From positions 281,611 through 345,610 of the forward strand of contig NZ_PYWM01000002.1 in assembly GCF_003049665.1 (NCBI RefSeq): DNA of 64,000 nt. The letters are read 5' to 3'. Both the position numbers and the translations under genes were made by a program. Each line of letters begins with the position of its first letter. Within the stretch, counting starts at the first letter, position 1. The notes under the pieces were generated by a model, which was given only the letters and a program-made list of their open reading frames with translations, ran no database searches and was not told where the DNA came from. This document shows positions 34,709 to 43,860 of the stretch, one piece after another. The DNA comes from Lysinibacillus mangiferihumi. GTDB taxonomy: Bacteria > Bacillota > Bacilli > Bacillales_A > Planococcaceae.

Positions 34709-35464
34709 GCACTTCATTGCAACAAAACGTAAACGCCAATAATCAGCAATCCATTGTTTATCTCGATAATTGGTTGGTCGCAACAGTTCTTCACATTTTG
34801 CATAAACGCGTTCCTTTTCATGCTGACTTAAATGCTGGAGAATGTTGTCGCTAAACATAACAAGCCAATTCCGTAAGCCATCGTCACCTTGAAGCGGCGT
34901 CGGACGTTCATATAAAGTAATCATTTGTACAGTAAAGCCCACTTTTTCGAGCATCGTTTGATATTCGTCAGCTGCTGGAAAATACCATGGAAAATACTGC
35001 TCTTCATATGGTAGCCCAAGTGCCTCCATACTTGTTCTAAGTGCTCCGACAATAGAAGCAATATTCCCGTGGCCGCCCATTTCTGCAACAAAACGTCCTT
35101 GTTGTTTTAGTGCACGATAGATATTGTCAATCACTTTATCTTGTTGTTTCATCCAATGAAGCGCTGCATTGGAAAAGACTGCATCAAATTGATGTGTGTA
35201 GTCCATAGTAGCTGCATCTTGTGTGTTAAAGGTAAGCGTTGGATATTTTTGTTGAGCGCTTAAAATCATATCATGTGAAGCATCAATGCCATGTACAACT
35301 GCACCACATTGCGTTATCTCGTTGGCTAAATCTCCTGTGCCACAGCCAACATCTAAAATATGTTCTTGTTTTTGTGGTGCAAGTAAGTTGACTAAACTTT
35401 CTCCGAATTTTGAAACAAAGTTATGCTTTTGATCGTAAAGAGTTGCATTCCATTTTGTTGTCAT
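34706..35464 (-). CDS. SAM-dependent methyltransferase (trans-aconitate-like)
   Basis: A 252-residue class I methyltransferase with ILDVGCGTGDLANEITQCGA (motif I, about residue 36), VHGIDASHDM (motif II acid) and FDAVFSNAALHWMKQQDKV (motif IV), the last being typical of trans-aconitate methyltransferase/UbiE-like proteins. Substrate unproven. The frame's start ATG 35464 is preceded by AAGGAGATGG. Monocistronic, convergent with ynfA. Confidence 0.85.
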   Translation of the reverse strand: MTTKWNATLYDQKHNFVSKFGESLVNLLAPQKQEHILDVGCGTGDLANEITQCGAVVHGIDASHDMILSAQQKYPTLTFNTQDAATMDYTHQFDAVFSNAALHWMKQQDKVIDNIYRALKQQGRFVAEMGGHGNIASIVGALRTSMEALGLPYEEQYFPWYFPAADEYQTMLEKVGFTVQMITLYERPTPLQGDDGLRNWLVMFSDNILQHLSQHEKERVYAKCEELLRPTNYRDKQWIADYWRLRFVAMKC

Positions 35465-35569
35465 TGTCTACCATCTCCTTTGTTTTTTAGCATAACAAAG
35501 AGAGGTGTGAAACGAAAATTCGAAAAAAGGGTTGTTTTGATTCCAATTTGGAATGATAGAAAGAGAAAA

Positions 35570-35625
35570 GAATCCGCTCGCTCTACGGGCAATTCGTAGT
35601 AAACGAGCAGATTCTTTTAAGCTAA
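35570..35625. terminator. Terminator of the antiporter gene
   Basis: AAGAATCCGCTCG / CGAGCAGATTCTT stem with a loop of about 20 nt, 3' of nhaC on the minus strand. Confidence 0.7.
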
Positions 35626-35633
35626 TTTAAATA

Positions 35634-37010
35634 TTAAAGCTTTGTGAGCGTTTTGCCGCTCCAGCCAAATAGTATTGTTAAAACTGGACCAAGCAAACAG
35701 AAGAAGGTGAATGGTAGATAAGTAGTTGTTGGAATATCTAGTACACTAGCGATAAAAATTCCGCACACGCTCCATGGCACAAGCGGGTTCACAACAGTAC
35801 CTGCATCTTCCATAACACGCGATAAATTTTTCGGCGCAAGTCCAACCTTTGCAAACTGCGCTTTAAATGCCTCTCCAGTAAGTAAAATGGACAAATATTG
35901 TTCACCGATTAATGTGTTGACGCCAATTCCTGTTAGCGCAGCACCCGTAATAACGGAGCCAGCACTTGTAAATAAGCTTTCAATTTTTGCTAAAATACTT
36001 TGAATAATACCAAGTGTAAATAATAATCCGCCCATTGTAAGTGCAAGTAATACTAAAGCGATTGTAAATAGCATACTATTCAATCCGCCACGAGTAAGCA
36101 GTGCATCTACGTCTTTAATTCCTGTATCGGATACATAGCCTTTAAACAGCATGTTAAATACGTGGGAAAGGGCCAGTGGTTCTTGTATGTAAGCAAGTCC
36201 AACGCCAACGATTGAAACAACTGCAAGTGTAATAAGAGCAGGTGCTTTATATAAGGTCATAATAACCAGAACAACGATTGGTAGTAATGTGTACCAATGA
36301 ATAAGACCAGTAGAAAGTAATCCTATTTTAAATTGTTCAACCGTTTCAAAAGAAGTATTGGCACCAGATGGTGATAGCAAGGCATACAAAGCAAACGAGA
36401 TCACAAAGGCAGGAATGGTCGTCCAACCCATATTTTTAATATGCTCAAATAAATCAACACCTACTGTACCGGATGCTAAATTAGTTGTATCAGATAGCGG
36501 TGACATTTTATCGCCAAAAAAGGCCCCAGAAACAATAGCACCAGCCGTGATGGCTAATGAAATATCCATTGCACCAGCGATTCCCATAAAGGCCACGCCG
36601 ACTGTCGCAACTGTTGTTAAAGAGCTACCAACGGAAATCCCGACAATGCTACAAATAAGAAAAACAATGGCAAAGAAAAAGCTAGGTGAAACAGTTAAAA
36701 AACCGTAATATATCAGCGTTGGAATGGTGCCGCCCATAATCCAACTCGAAATTAAAATACCGATAAAGAAGAAAATAAAGACAGCACCTAAACCAGCACT
36801 GGCACCAGCAACCATCCCAGATTCAAGCTCACGGAACGGTACTTTTTTCAATAGTCCATAGGCAATTAAAAGTGAGATTACTAAAATAATGGGAATATGT
36901 GGCGTTGCTTTTAAATAGCCAATACTAATGGCCATTGTGGCAATAATTAAAAGTGTAATGAAGCAAGCCTCAATAAATCGAGGGTTACTTTTTGCTTCAA
37001 TGCGAAACAT
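35634..37010 (-). CDS. nhaC: NhaC-type Na+/H+ antiporter
   Basis: A 458-residue antiporter with about 11-12 membrane segments. NhaC features: GAIVSGAFFGDKMSPLSDTT (residues ~155-175, the conserved ion-site loop), TGIGVNTLIGEQYLSILLTGEAF and VNPLVPWSVCGIF. Expected to exchange Na+ (or malate/lactate in MleN-like members) for H+; MleN and NhaC are close relatives, so a malate-lactate role is possible. AGGAGGAT lies upstream of ATG 37010. Confidence 0.9.
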   Translation of the reverse strand: MFRIEAKSNPRFIEACFITLLIIATMAISIGYLKATPHIPIILVISLLIAYGLLKKVPFRELESGMVAGASAGLGAVFIFFFIGILISSWIMGGTIPTLIYYGFLTVSPSFFFAIVFLICSIVGISVGSSLTTVATVGVAFMGIAGAMDISLAITAGAIVSGAFFGDKMSPLSDTTNLASGTVGVDLFEHIKNMGWTTIPAFVISFALYALLSPSGANTSFETVEQFKIGLLSTGLIHWYTLLPIVVLVIMTLYKAPALITLAVVSIVGVGLAYIQEPLALSHVFNMLFKGYVSDTGIKDVDALLTRGGLNSMLFTIALVLLALTMGGLLFTLGIIQSILAKIESLFTSAGSVITGAALTGIGVNTLIGEQYLSILLTGEAFKAQFAKVGLAPKNLSRVMEDAGTVVNPLVPWSVCGIFIASVLDIPTTTYLPFTFFCLLGPVLTILFGWSGKTLTKL

Positions 37011-37123
37011 ACGAATCCTCCTAACAATTACTTCTGCGCTTCAATGCGGTGAAGCCCAAAAGTATTATAGCATGCTTATAAATATTGTCAATTGATTGAA
37101 AATTCTGTCTATATAGACCATTA

Positions 37124-37153
37124 AAAAAGATAGCGATATATTCTCGCTATCTG
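37124..37153 (-). terminator. TSUP gene terminator
   Basis: Minus-strand stem AGATAGCGA / TCGCTATCT followed by T6, directly after the TSUP stop codon. Confidence 0.85.
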
Positions 37154-37924
37154 CTAGTTAAAATGCGCAACATAATCCCATGCATTTTTGATAATTAAGA
37201 TACACGTCATCACAATAAAAATAAGACGCATCATGTTCGTCCCCCGTGTTAACGCAAATTTAGACCCTAAAATAGCACCGAATATCATAACGAAGCCCAT
37301 TGGCAAGCCATATAAAAAATTGACCTGTCCTAATACTAAAAACATTACAAGTGCAGCCAAATTCGATGTGAAATTAAATGCTTTTGCATTCCCTGCAGCT
37401 TGCAAAAAATCATTACCCATCATTAAAAGGATGAAAATAAAAAAAGAACCTGTCCCTGGGCCAAAAAAACCATCGTAAAAGCCGACCGCCGCAAACGCAC
37501 AAAGAAAGGTTATTTTCTTTCCTATACTTAACATACGTTGCTTTGGCTGTTGTCCCCAATCTTTTTTTAAAACGGTATAAGTTGCGACTAGTACGAGCAT
37601 AACAAGCATAAGTGGCTTTAAAATCGAAGGTGATACAAGGTGCACAGTGTATGCACCAACTAAAGAGCCTAAAAAAATAAAAGGTAAGATTTTTCCAATC
37701 TTTTTAAAATCGACTTTACCTGCCCGCAAAAAAGTAAGCATGCTAGTGCCATTACTGATGGTATTCGCTAGTTTATTCGTTGCAATGGCTGTACTTGGTG
37801 GTAATCCTACCGCCATTAATGCTGGTAAAGAAATCAAGCCTCCGCCACCAACAATGGCATTTAAAAAGGATGCGATAAAGCCAAACACTAATAATGTACC
37901 AAGTGAAAGTAAATGAATTTCCAT
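37154..37924 (-). CDS. TauE/SafE (TSUP) family permease
   Basis: A 256-residue protein with seven to eight membrane segments. Family motifs GFIASFLNAIVGGGGLISLPAL (residues 14-36) and GFYDGFFGPGTGSFFIF (residues ~135-155) occur at the start of each half. Related proteins export sulfite, sulfoacetate or other small sulfur anions; the substrate is not decidable. The start is placed at ATG 37924, preceded by AAAGGATGG; the ATG at 37936 would overlap that site. Confidence 0.88.
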   Translation of the reverse strand: MEIHLLSLGTLLVFGFIASFLNAIVGGGGLISLPALMAVGLPPSTAIATNKLANTISNGTSMLTFLRAGKVDFKKIGKILPFIFLGSLVGAYTVHLVSPSILKPLMLVMLVLVATYTVLKKDWGQQPKQRMLSIGKKITFLCAFAAVGFYDGFFGPGTGSFFIFILLMMGNDFLQAAGNAKAFNFTSNLAALVMFLVLGQVNFLYGLPMGFVMIFGAILGSKFALTRGTNMMRLIFIVMTCILIIKNAWDYVAHFN

Positions 37925-38024
37925 GAAAATAACCATCCTTTTGCATCATACAATGTTTTCTTGTAAGCGTACTGCTTATGGCTAAAAATAACAATGGTGA
38001 TTGTATATTTTGTGGATTTAAAAT

Positions 38025-38209
38025 TTACAATTCCTTTACATTGTAAAATTATAAGAAAAAAATTTTTTCAAGTATTTTTATAAAAATTAAAGAAATAACG
38101 TTACATTTAACAGCAAAAAACGTCTTTTTATTAGAAGATTTCCAACGTTTGTAACTTGTTTACGTATGTTTGCATGAAATATGGCAATTTTAATATTACA
38201 TTATTGTAA
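38025..38209. promoter_or_regulatory. Divergent region with TTACA..TGTAA palindromes
   Basis: The 383-base gap between the divergent TSUP and DUF47 genes is AT-rich. Two palindromes of the same kind occur: TTTACA-T-TGTAAA at 38035-38047 and TTACA-TTAT-TGTAA at 38196-38209. They may be sites for one regulator, but no family is identified. Confidence 0.3.
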
Positions 38210-38307
38210 ATTCAATTTATTTATCTTTAAAGTTATGTAGAATTATGTAAAGATTTTGTTATGATAGTTGCAGAAATCGACAATATTTATTCAACAGGAG
38301 GAACATA

Positions 38308-38928
38308 ATGTTCAACTCAAGTAAGCAAGATCCATTTTTTCAGGCTTTATTAAAAATTTCTCAAAATGTGAAAGAAGGTATTTACTTCGCTCATAACGCG
38401 CGTATTCATGATATCGATGCATTAAAAGAGATTGCCGATACAATGAAACAATATGAAACAAGCGGTGATAAGCTGATTCATGAGCTAATTGTTATGCTTA
38501 ATAAATCATTTATGACACCTATTGAACGAGAAGATATATTAGCGCTAGCAAATAAATTAGATGATGTAATTGACGGGATGGAAGGCTGTATTGCCCATTT
38601 TAATATGTACAACTTAACAGAAGTAACAGAGCCGATGCGTCAATTCCTGACGTACATTGCTAAAAGTACAGATGAAATGGTACAAGCAATGGAGCTGCTA
38701 AATAGTAAAAAGCTTGTAGAAATGCGTAAACATGCCATTCAAATTAAAGACTATGAGCGTGAATGTGATGAGATATTCCGTTCTTCTATGAAGCAATTAT
38801 TTATTCAAGAAAAAGATCCAATGCGCATTATCGTATTCAAAGATATTTACGAACAATTTGAAGATATTGCAGATTGTTGTCAAACAGTAGCGAATACAAT
38901 CGAAACAATAATTATGCGAAATGCGTAA
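38308..38928 (+). CDS. DUF47/PhoU-like phosphate transport accessory protein
   Basis: A 206-residue, all-helical PhoU-domain protein (DUF47, YkaA-like). Typical segments: NKSFMTPIEREDILALANKLDDVIDG (residues ~65-95) and KIYEQFEDIADCCQTVANTIE at the end, which carry the metal-binding E/D pairs. DUF47 genes sit directly upstream of Pit-type phosphate transporters, as here (15-base gap), and are thought to control them. GGAGGA precedes ATG. Confidence 0.93.
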   Translation: MFNSSKQDPFFQALLKISQNVKEGIYFAHNARIHDIDALKEIADTMKQYETSGDKLIHELIVMLNKSFMTPIEREDILALANKLDDVIDGMEGCIAHFNMYNLTEVTEPMRQFLTYIAKSTDEMVQAMELLNSKKLVEMRKHAIQIKDYERECDEIFRSSMKQLFIQEKDPMRIIVFKDIYEQFEDIADCCQTVANTIETIIMRNA

Positions 38929-38943
38929 GATGGAGTGTACTAA

Positions 38944-39960
38944 ATGGATACAATATTACTGATAACAATATTAGTCGTTATATTCGCACTTGTGTTCGAC
39001 TTTATTAACGGCTTCCATGATACAGCCAATGCTATTGCAACATCTGTATCAACGCGTGCCCTAAAGCCACGTACTGCTGTGTACATGGCTGCGGTAATGA
39101 ACTTTATCGGAGCTATTACATTTGTTGGTGTTGCGAAAGCATTAACGAAAGATATTGTTGACCCGTTTACACTAAATACGTATGACGGTGATATTACAGG
39201 GTCAGTTGTTATTTTGGCAGCTTTACTGTCAGCTATTACATGGAATTTATTAACATGGTATTTTGGGATACCGTCTAGTTCGTCCCATACTTTAATTGGT
39301 TCGGTTGCAGGGGCGGCAATTGCGGCGGCAGGATTTGATATTCTAAATTACACAGGTTTTATTAAAATCATTCAGGCGCTTATTTTCTCTCCATTACTTG
39401 CGTTTGTAGCTGGTTTTTTCATGATGTCACTGTTTAAAGTAATCTTTAAAGATATGAATTTATATCGAACAAATAAAGGCTTCCGAACGATGCAAATCGG
39501 TACAGCGGCATTGCAATCATTTACACACGGTACGAACGATGCGCAAAAGGCGATGGGGATTATCACCCTTGCATTAATTGCAGGTGGTTTACACCAAGGT
39601 GACGATATTCCGTTTTGGGTTCGTTTTGCAGCTGCCTGTGCGATGGGTCTCGGAACATCGGTTGGTGGTTATAAAATAATTAAAACAGTCGGTGGTAAAA
39701 TTATGAAAATACGCCCAGTGAATGGTGTAGCAGCGGACTTAGCATCTGCTTCGATCATCTTTGGTGCGACGTTAATTCATTTACCTGTATCGACAACGCA
39801 CGTAATCTCTTCTTCTATTATGGGCGTAGGTACTGCACATCGCGTCAAAGGTGTAAAATGGGGTATGGCACGTAAAATTGTTACTACTTGGGTGATTACA
39901 ATGCCAATCTCTGCCGTGATGGCTGCTACAATTTACTTTATTTTAAGCTTATTTTTCTAA
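38944..39960 (+). CDS. pit: Low-affinity inorganic phosphate transporter (Pit)
   Basis: A 338-residue PiT-family permease with two inverted repeats and the two signatures GFHDTANAIATSVSTRAL (residues ~22-40) and FTHGTNDAQKAMGI (residues ~190-205). Probably H+-coupled uptake of metal phosphate. Co-operonic with the DUF47 gene before it; ends at the terminator 39971-40000. Confidence 0.95.
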   Translation: MDTILLITILVVIFALVFDFINGFHDTANAIATSVSTRALKPRTAVYMAAVMNFIGAITFVGVAKALTKDIVDPFTLNTYDGDITGSVVILAALLSAITWNLLTWYFGIPSSSSHTLIGSVAGAAIAAAGFDILNYTGFIKIIQALIFSPLLAFVAGFFMMSLFKVIFKDMNLYRTNKGFRTMQIGTAALQSFTHGTNDAQKAMGIITLALIAGGLHQGDDIPFWVRFAAACAMGLGTSVGGYKIIKTVGGKIMKIRPVNGVAADLASASIIFGATLIHLPVSTTHVISSSIMGVGTAHRVKGVKWGMARKIVTTWVITMPISAVMAATIYFILSLFF

Positions 39961-39969
39961 CATAGTGAA

Positions 39970-40002
39970 GGAATGCACAAACTTATGTGCATTCTTTTTT
40001 CT
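39970..40002 (+). terminator. DUF47-pit terminator
   Basis: Stem GAATGCACA / TGTGCATTC and a run of six T. Confidence 0.85.
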
Positions 40003-40119
40003 TTGGTTTGAATTTGCCCTTGTTAATATATGAGAGTCCATCTATGGTAATTATAAAGAAAGTATAAAGTTCAGAAGAAATACATCAATCCATAGTAAGG
40101 TTATAACAGGAGGAAAACG

Positions 40120-40818
40120 ATGAATGAAAAGCTATTACTAATAGAGGATGATCACGCAATAGGTCGTATCGTCAAAGATACACTAGAGCAAGAGGGATAC
40201 TTGGTCACATGGGCAACTACAGGTTTAGAAGGGCTAGCAGATTTTCAAGCGCAGCCATTTGATTTAGTATTAGTCGATTGGATGCTACCTGAAATGGATG
40301 GCCTTACTGTTTGTCAAAATATTCGTTGGGAAAGTGATGTGCCCATTTTAATGATGAGCGCCCGTAAAGACGAGGCTGATAAAGTGGAAGGCTTACAAGG
40401 TGCTGATGATTATTTAGCAAAGCCTTTTAGCTTAGCGGAATTAAAGGCACGTGTTGCCTCCCATTTACGTCGATGGCAACGCTATAAGAAAATAGAAGTG
40501 ACAGAACATATCGCTACATTTGCATTTGGCTTAGCAATTGACTGGCATAAAGAACTAGCAACACTGGAAAACAAAGAACTAGCCTTAACTCAAAAAGAGT
40601 TTGCCCTGTTAAAGCTATTGGCTAAAAATCCAGGTCAACTATTTTCAAAGGAAGAGTTATATCAGCATATTTGGCAACAAGCGAGTGTAGACGAGACACA
40701 TACAGTCACTGTGCATATTAAAGCATTACGAGAAAAATTACAGGATCCGGTTAAAACACCACATTATATTCAAACAGTTTGGGGCAAGGGCTATCGCTTC
40801 ATCGGAGAACCGTTATGA
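40120..40818 (+). CDS. OmpR-family response regulator
   Basis: A 232-residue response regulator. Phospho-acceptor Asp in LVLVDWMLPEMDG (residue ~53), switch Thr/Ser in ILMMSARKDEAD, Lys in DDYLAKPFSLAEL, and a winged-helix DNA-binding domain with the usual C-terminal HIKALREKL..IQTVWGKGYRF. First gene of a four-gene operon (RR, kinase, lipoprotein, small membrane protein), with AGGAGGA upstream. Confidence 0.95.
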   Translation: MNEKLLLIEDDHAIGRIVKDTLEQEGYLVTWATTGLEGLADFQAQPFDLVLVDWMLPEMDGLTVCQNIRWESDVPILMMSARKDEADKVEGLQGADDYLAKPFSLAELKARVASHLRRWQRYKKIEVTEHIATFAFGLAIDWHKELATLENKELALTQKEFALLKLLAKNPGQLFSKEELYQHIWQQASVDETHTVTVHIKALREKLQDPVKTPHYIQTVWGKGYRFIGEPL

Positions 40819-42263
40819 AAATAAAATCTTGGCTACTGATGATGTTTTTTATTGTGATGATTGTGCCAATTGGCGGGGCGTATGGCTTATATATGTGGAT
40901 TAATGCCTATTACCATGATAAAAGCTTTGCAGAATATATTGAGAAATGGACGACACTAAACGATGTCAAGTCGGTCCTTAACGATCCAACATTATATGCC
41001 AAAAATGCAGATATGCAACAAGTAAAAGCACTTACGAGTGATCAACTAGCTATTACGCTATACGCAAAATCTGGCTTTGTTTATTATTCATCTAATCCGT
41101 TAACCTCCGGATTTGTTTCAAGAGAAAATGTGTTAAAAAACTTATATGTATTACAGCAAAAATACAATGCGTTTACATATAAGGAACCCGTTTTTCAACA
41201 AGGCGATTTAGTTGGTATTTATGAAATTCAACTTATCAGAAAGGACTGGGTTCAAGGTGTGGAGAGGCGTTCATGGCTCGTGATAGCGAGCGCGATTACG
41301 TTATTTCTAGCCATTTATACAGCAGTCATTTTGTTGCTTAACCGTAAATTACATCGACCTTTACAAGCATTAATGCAACAAATGGATGCATTTGGGAAGG
41401 GACAACATGTTGACGCTGTAATGGCTACAAGAAAAGATGAAATCGGGGAGCTTACAAATACTTTTTTAAGTATGCAAAGGGAAATTGAGGTCGCACGTGC
41501 CCATTTAAAAAATGAGCAAAAGCAGAAGGAACTGATGATTGCCAGTATTTCACATGATTTAAAGACACCCTTAACAGCAATTCAAGCGTATGCAGAGAGT
41601 CTACAAAATTCTTCCCTCACTGCGCATATGCAGGAGGAATATCGGGCAGTGATTTTAACAAAGGCAATGGATATGAAGCAAATGCTAGAAGATTTACTTA
41701 TGTATACGTTGCTTCAATCCACAACCTATGATGTAACACTGGTCCCAGTAGAAGGACAGGAATTTTTTGATATGGCAATCTCGGAGTATGAACCACTTTG
41801 TCAAAGTAAAGGGCTATCACTGCAAACGTTTTGTGATGTAAAGGGTACCTTTGCTGTTCAGCCCTCACAAATGCAACGTGTGATTGACAATCTGATGAGT
41901 AATGCAACTCATTTTGGCACTTTAGGCACGACTATTTATTTAGCAGCTATCAGCAAGCAAAAACTCGATTGGGGTTTTGATTTTGTGAACGAGGCGCTTA
42001 CGAAAAAAAGCGGCATGTATTTAGTTGTGCAAAATAGTGGAGCAGGTGTAGGTGAACAAGAAATCGGGCAATTATTTGAACCATTGTACCAATCAGATCA
42101 TGCCAGAACAAAGACTGGACAACGAGGCACAGGGCTAGGCCTTAGCATAGCGAAACAAATTATTGAAAAACATGGTGGAACAATAAATATGGTATCCAAG
42201 CGTGGAGTCGGCACAGCAGTACTGTGTTGGTTACCGCCTTACAAAGGAGAAAATGACAAATGA
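40815..42263 (+). CDS. Sensor histidine kinase
   Basis: A 482-residue transmembrane kinase: TM1 (residues ~6-26), an extracytoplasmic sensor of ~120 residues, TM2 (~150-175), HAMP linker, HisKA with phospho-His in MIASISHDLKTPLTAIQAYA (~252), and HATPase with GTGLGLSIAKQIIEKHGG. ATG 40815 overlaps the RR stop by 4 bases and has GGAGAACC upstream, so the upstream in-frame extension is not used. Pairs with the response regulator; the signal is unknown. Confidence 0.94.
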   Translation: MKIKSWLLMMFFIVMIVPIGGAYGLYMWINAYYHDKSFAEYIEKWTTLNDVKSVLNDPTLYAKNADMQQVKALTSDQLAITLYAKSGFVYYSSNPLTSGFVSRENVLKNLYVLQQKYNAFTYKEPVFQQGDLVGIYEIQLIRKDWVQGVERRSWLVIASAITLFLAIYTAVILLLNRKLHRPLQALMQQMDAFGKGQHVDAVMATRKDEIGELTNTFLSMQREIEVARAHLKNEQKQKELMIASISHDLKTPLTAIQAYAESLQNSSLTAHMQEEYRAVILTKAMDMKQMLEDLLMYTLLQSTTYDVTLVPVEGQEFFDMAISEYEPLCQSKGLSLQTFCDVKGTFAVQPSQMQRVIDNLMSNATHFGTLGTTIYLAAISKQKLDWGFDFVNEALTKKSGMYLVVQNSGAGVGEQEIGQLFEPLYQSDHARTKTGQRGTGLGLSIAKQIIEKHGGTINMVSKRGVGTAVLCWLPPYKGENDK

Positions 42264-43324
42264 ACTGGAAACAAACAATACGAGTTGGGGGACTTATAAC
42301 GCTGATGACGTTGAGTTTAGTTGGTTGTAATTCAGAGACATCTTATTCCCCGCAAGAGATTATAGATCAAGCATTACAAGAAACACAAGAGCTAGAAAGT
42401 TATTATGGAGAATATACGTTGGATATAGATGAATCTGGAGTCGCTAACGTAAAAGAATGGATGAAGGGTGGCAAACGTCGGATTGAGATGTCTGTTGATG
42501 GCGATCATGTTATTGCGGTTAATGATGGTAAACAAATTACATCGTTTAGTAAAAAAGAAAACAAGGCAACAATTATTTCATTTAAAAATGGAGAATTAGA
42601 TGAATTTATGGGGCAATCCGCAAAAGACAGCGCCCAAGTATTATTAAACTTAGTGAAGGATTCTCACGATATTACCATTGCTGGAGAAGAATCAATTGCT
42701 GGTCGAGATACGTATCATATTACAGCGAAAGCGCAAAAAAAGAATACGTTATTAGGTGATATTGAAGTATGGATTGATAAAAAAACGTGGTTGACGTTAA
42801 AAACAATTACGACGAACGCAGGCAATGTGACGACGCAAGAATATTCTAAGCTTGACGTTAATAAGAAAATGGAGGATAAGTTGTTTACCTTTGATATCCC
42901 AAAAGATGCAACGGTAGAAAAAATAGATCCCCAAAATCAAACATCAACGGCAACAATCGAAGAGGTGAAGGAACAACTAGGTAACTTTTTAATGGTACCT
43001 GAGGAAAATGGCTTGTCCATATCCACAATCGTCGATATGAAAGTGAAAGAGCGCCCAGAATTTTCTTTTGAATTTGAAAAAGATGACCAACCTGCATTTT
43101 CAGTTTCAGTTCTTAAAGAAGCTAGTAATGAGGAATTTGGTAATCTTGGGAATGAAGAAGAAATACAAGTACGAGGCAAAAAAGGCACATGCATGGATTT
43201 AGGAGAACTTTTTATTATTTCTTGGTCTGAAGATGGCTACCAATATAACATTATAAGTGAAAATCCTGAATTTACTAAAGAAGAAATTTTAGCATATGCC
43301 GAGGAAATGACCAATGTTCAGTGA
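42260..43324 (+). CDS. LolA-like lipoprotein in the two-component operon
   Basis: A 354-residue lipoprotein with lipobox LVGC (Cys near residue 23). The region from ~30 to ~215 reads like a LolA/RseB-type sheet domain (MKGGKRRIEMSVDGDHVIAV, WIDKKTWLTLKTITTNAGNV), and the C-terminal ~120 residues form a second beta-rich part. It overlaps the kinase stop by 4 bases. In Firmicutes such proteins (YdcC/RsiX-linked types) monitor or bind surface molecules; here it may be a sensor accessory for the kinase. Function inferred from context only. Confidence 0.8.
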   Translation: MNWKQTIRVGGLITLMTLSLVGCNSETSYSPQEIIDQALQETQELESYYGEYTLDIDESGVANVKEWMKGGKRRIEMSVDGDHVIAVNDGKQITSFSKKENKATIISFKNGELDEFMGQSAKDSAQVLLNLVKDSHDITIAGEESIAGRDTYHITAKAQKKNTLLGDIEVWIDKKTWLTLKTITTNAGNVTTQEYSKLDVNKKMEDKLFTFDIPKDATVEKIDPQNQTSTATIEEVKEQLGNFLMVPEENGLSISTIVDMKVKERPEFSFEFEKDDQPAFSVSVLKEASNEEFGNLGNEEEIQVRGKKGTCMDLGELFIISWSEDGYQYNIISENPEFTKEEILAYAEEMTNVQ

Positions 43325-43334
43325 GGTGAACGGT

Positions 43335-43556
43335 GTGCAAAAGGCGAATTTTATAAAGTGCATAGCATTATTTTTATTTGCTACTGGGTTTTTATACGGT
43401 GTTGGTGAAACGTATAGTGTTCCATGGCTACAATTTCAATTTCTAGGTGAATACAATAATGAAGGTTTTTATTTTAGCTTCAGTTCTCTTATTCCGTTAC
43501 TCGGTGGCATACTCATAGTGGCAATATATGAGACGATTGTTAAACGATTTATATAA
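43335..43556 (+). CDS. Small two-helix membrane protein
   Basis: A 73-residue protein, GTG 43335 preceded by GAGGTGAA, with two hydrophobic segments (residues ~8-22 and ~50-66) separated by an aromatic loop (GVGETYSVPWLQFQFLGEYN). Frame overlaps the preceding gene's end. Fourth gene of the two-component operon; I recognise no family. A long terminator begins at its stop codon. Confidence 0.68.
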   Translation: MQKANFIKCIALFLFATGFLYGVGETYSVPWLQFQFLGEYNNEGFYFSFSSLIPLLGGILIVAIYETIVKRFI

Positions 43557-43602
43557 AAAGAGAAAATCCACTACTATATTGAAGTGGATTTTCTCTTTTT
43601 AT
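43555..43602 (+). terminator. Two-component operon terminator
   Basis: An 18-bp stem (AAAAAGAGAAAATCCACT / AGTGGATTTTCTCTTTT) followed by T5. The next 250 bases are AT-rich; a second stem AAACAAGTCTCTTTT / AAAGAGGCTTGTTTTTT at 43710-43741 is another terminator-like hairpin with no gene between. Confidence 0.85.
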
Positions 43603-43860
43603 TGGATGGTTAGGGGCGTTCACTTTCGTTTCATACGCAGGAGTCCGATGAAATTTAACTAAGTTAAGAAAGAGCTAAAAATAGAAAATGTTAAAAATAT
43701 ATAAATTAAAACAAGTCTCTTTTAAAGAGGCTTGTTTTTTAAATTCCTAAATTAGGTTAAATTACTCATATGCTGGAAAATAAATAAGGATAAAGAATTG
43801 TAATATTTTAGAAGCGAATGTAGTATTAAGGGAGTAGGAAAAGAAAAAGGAGGATGCGGT

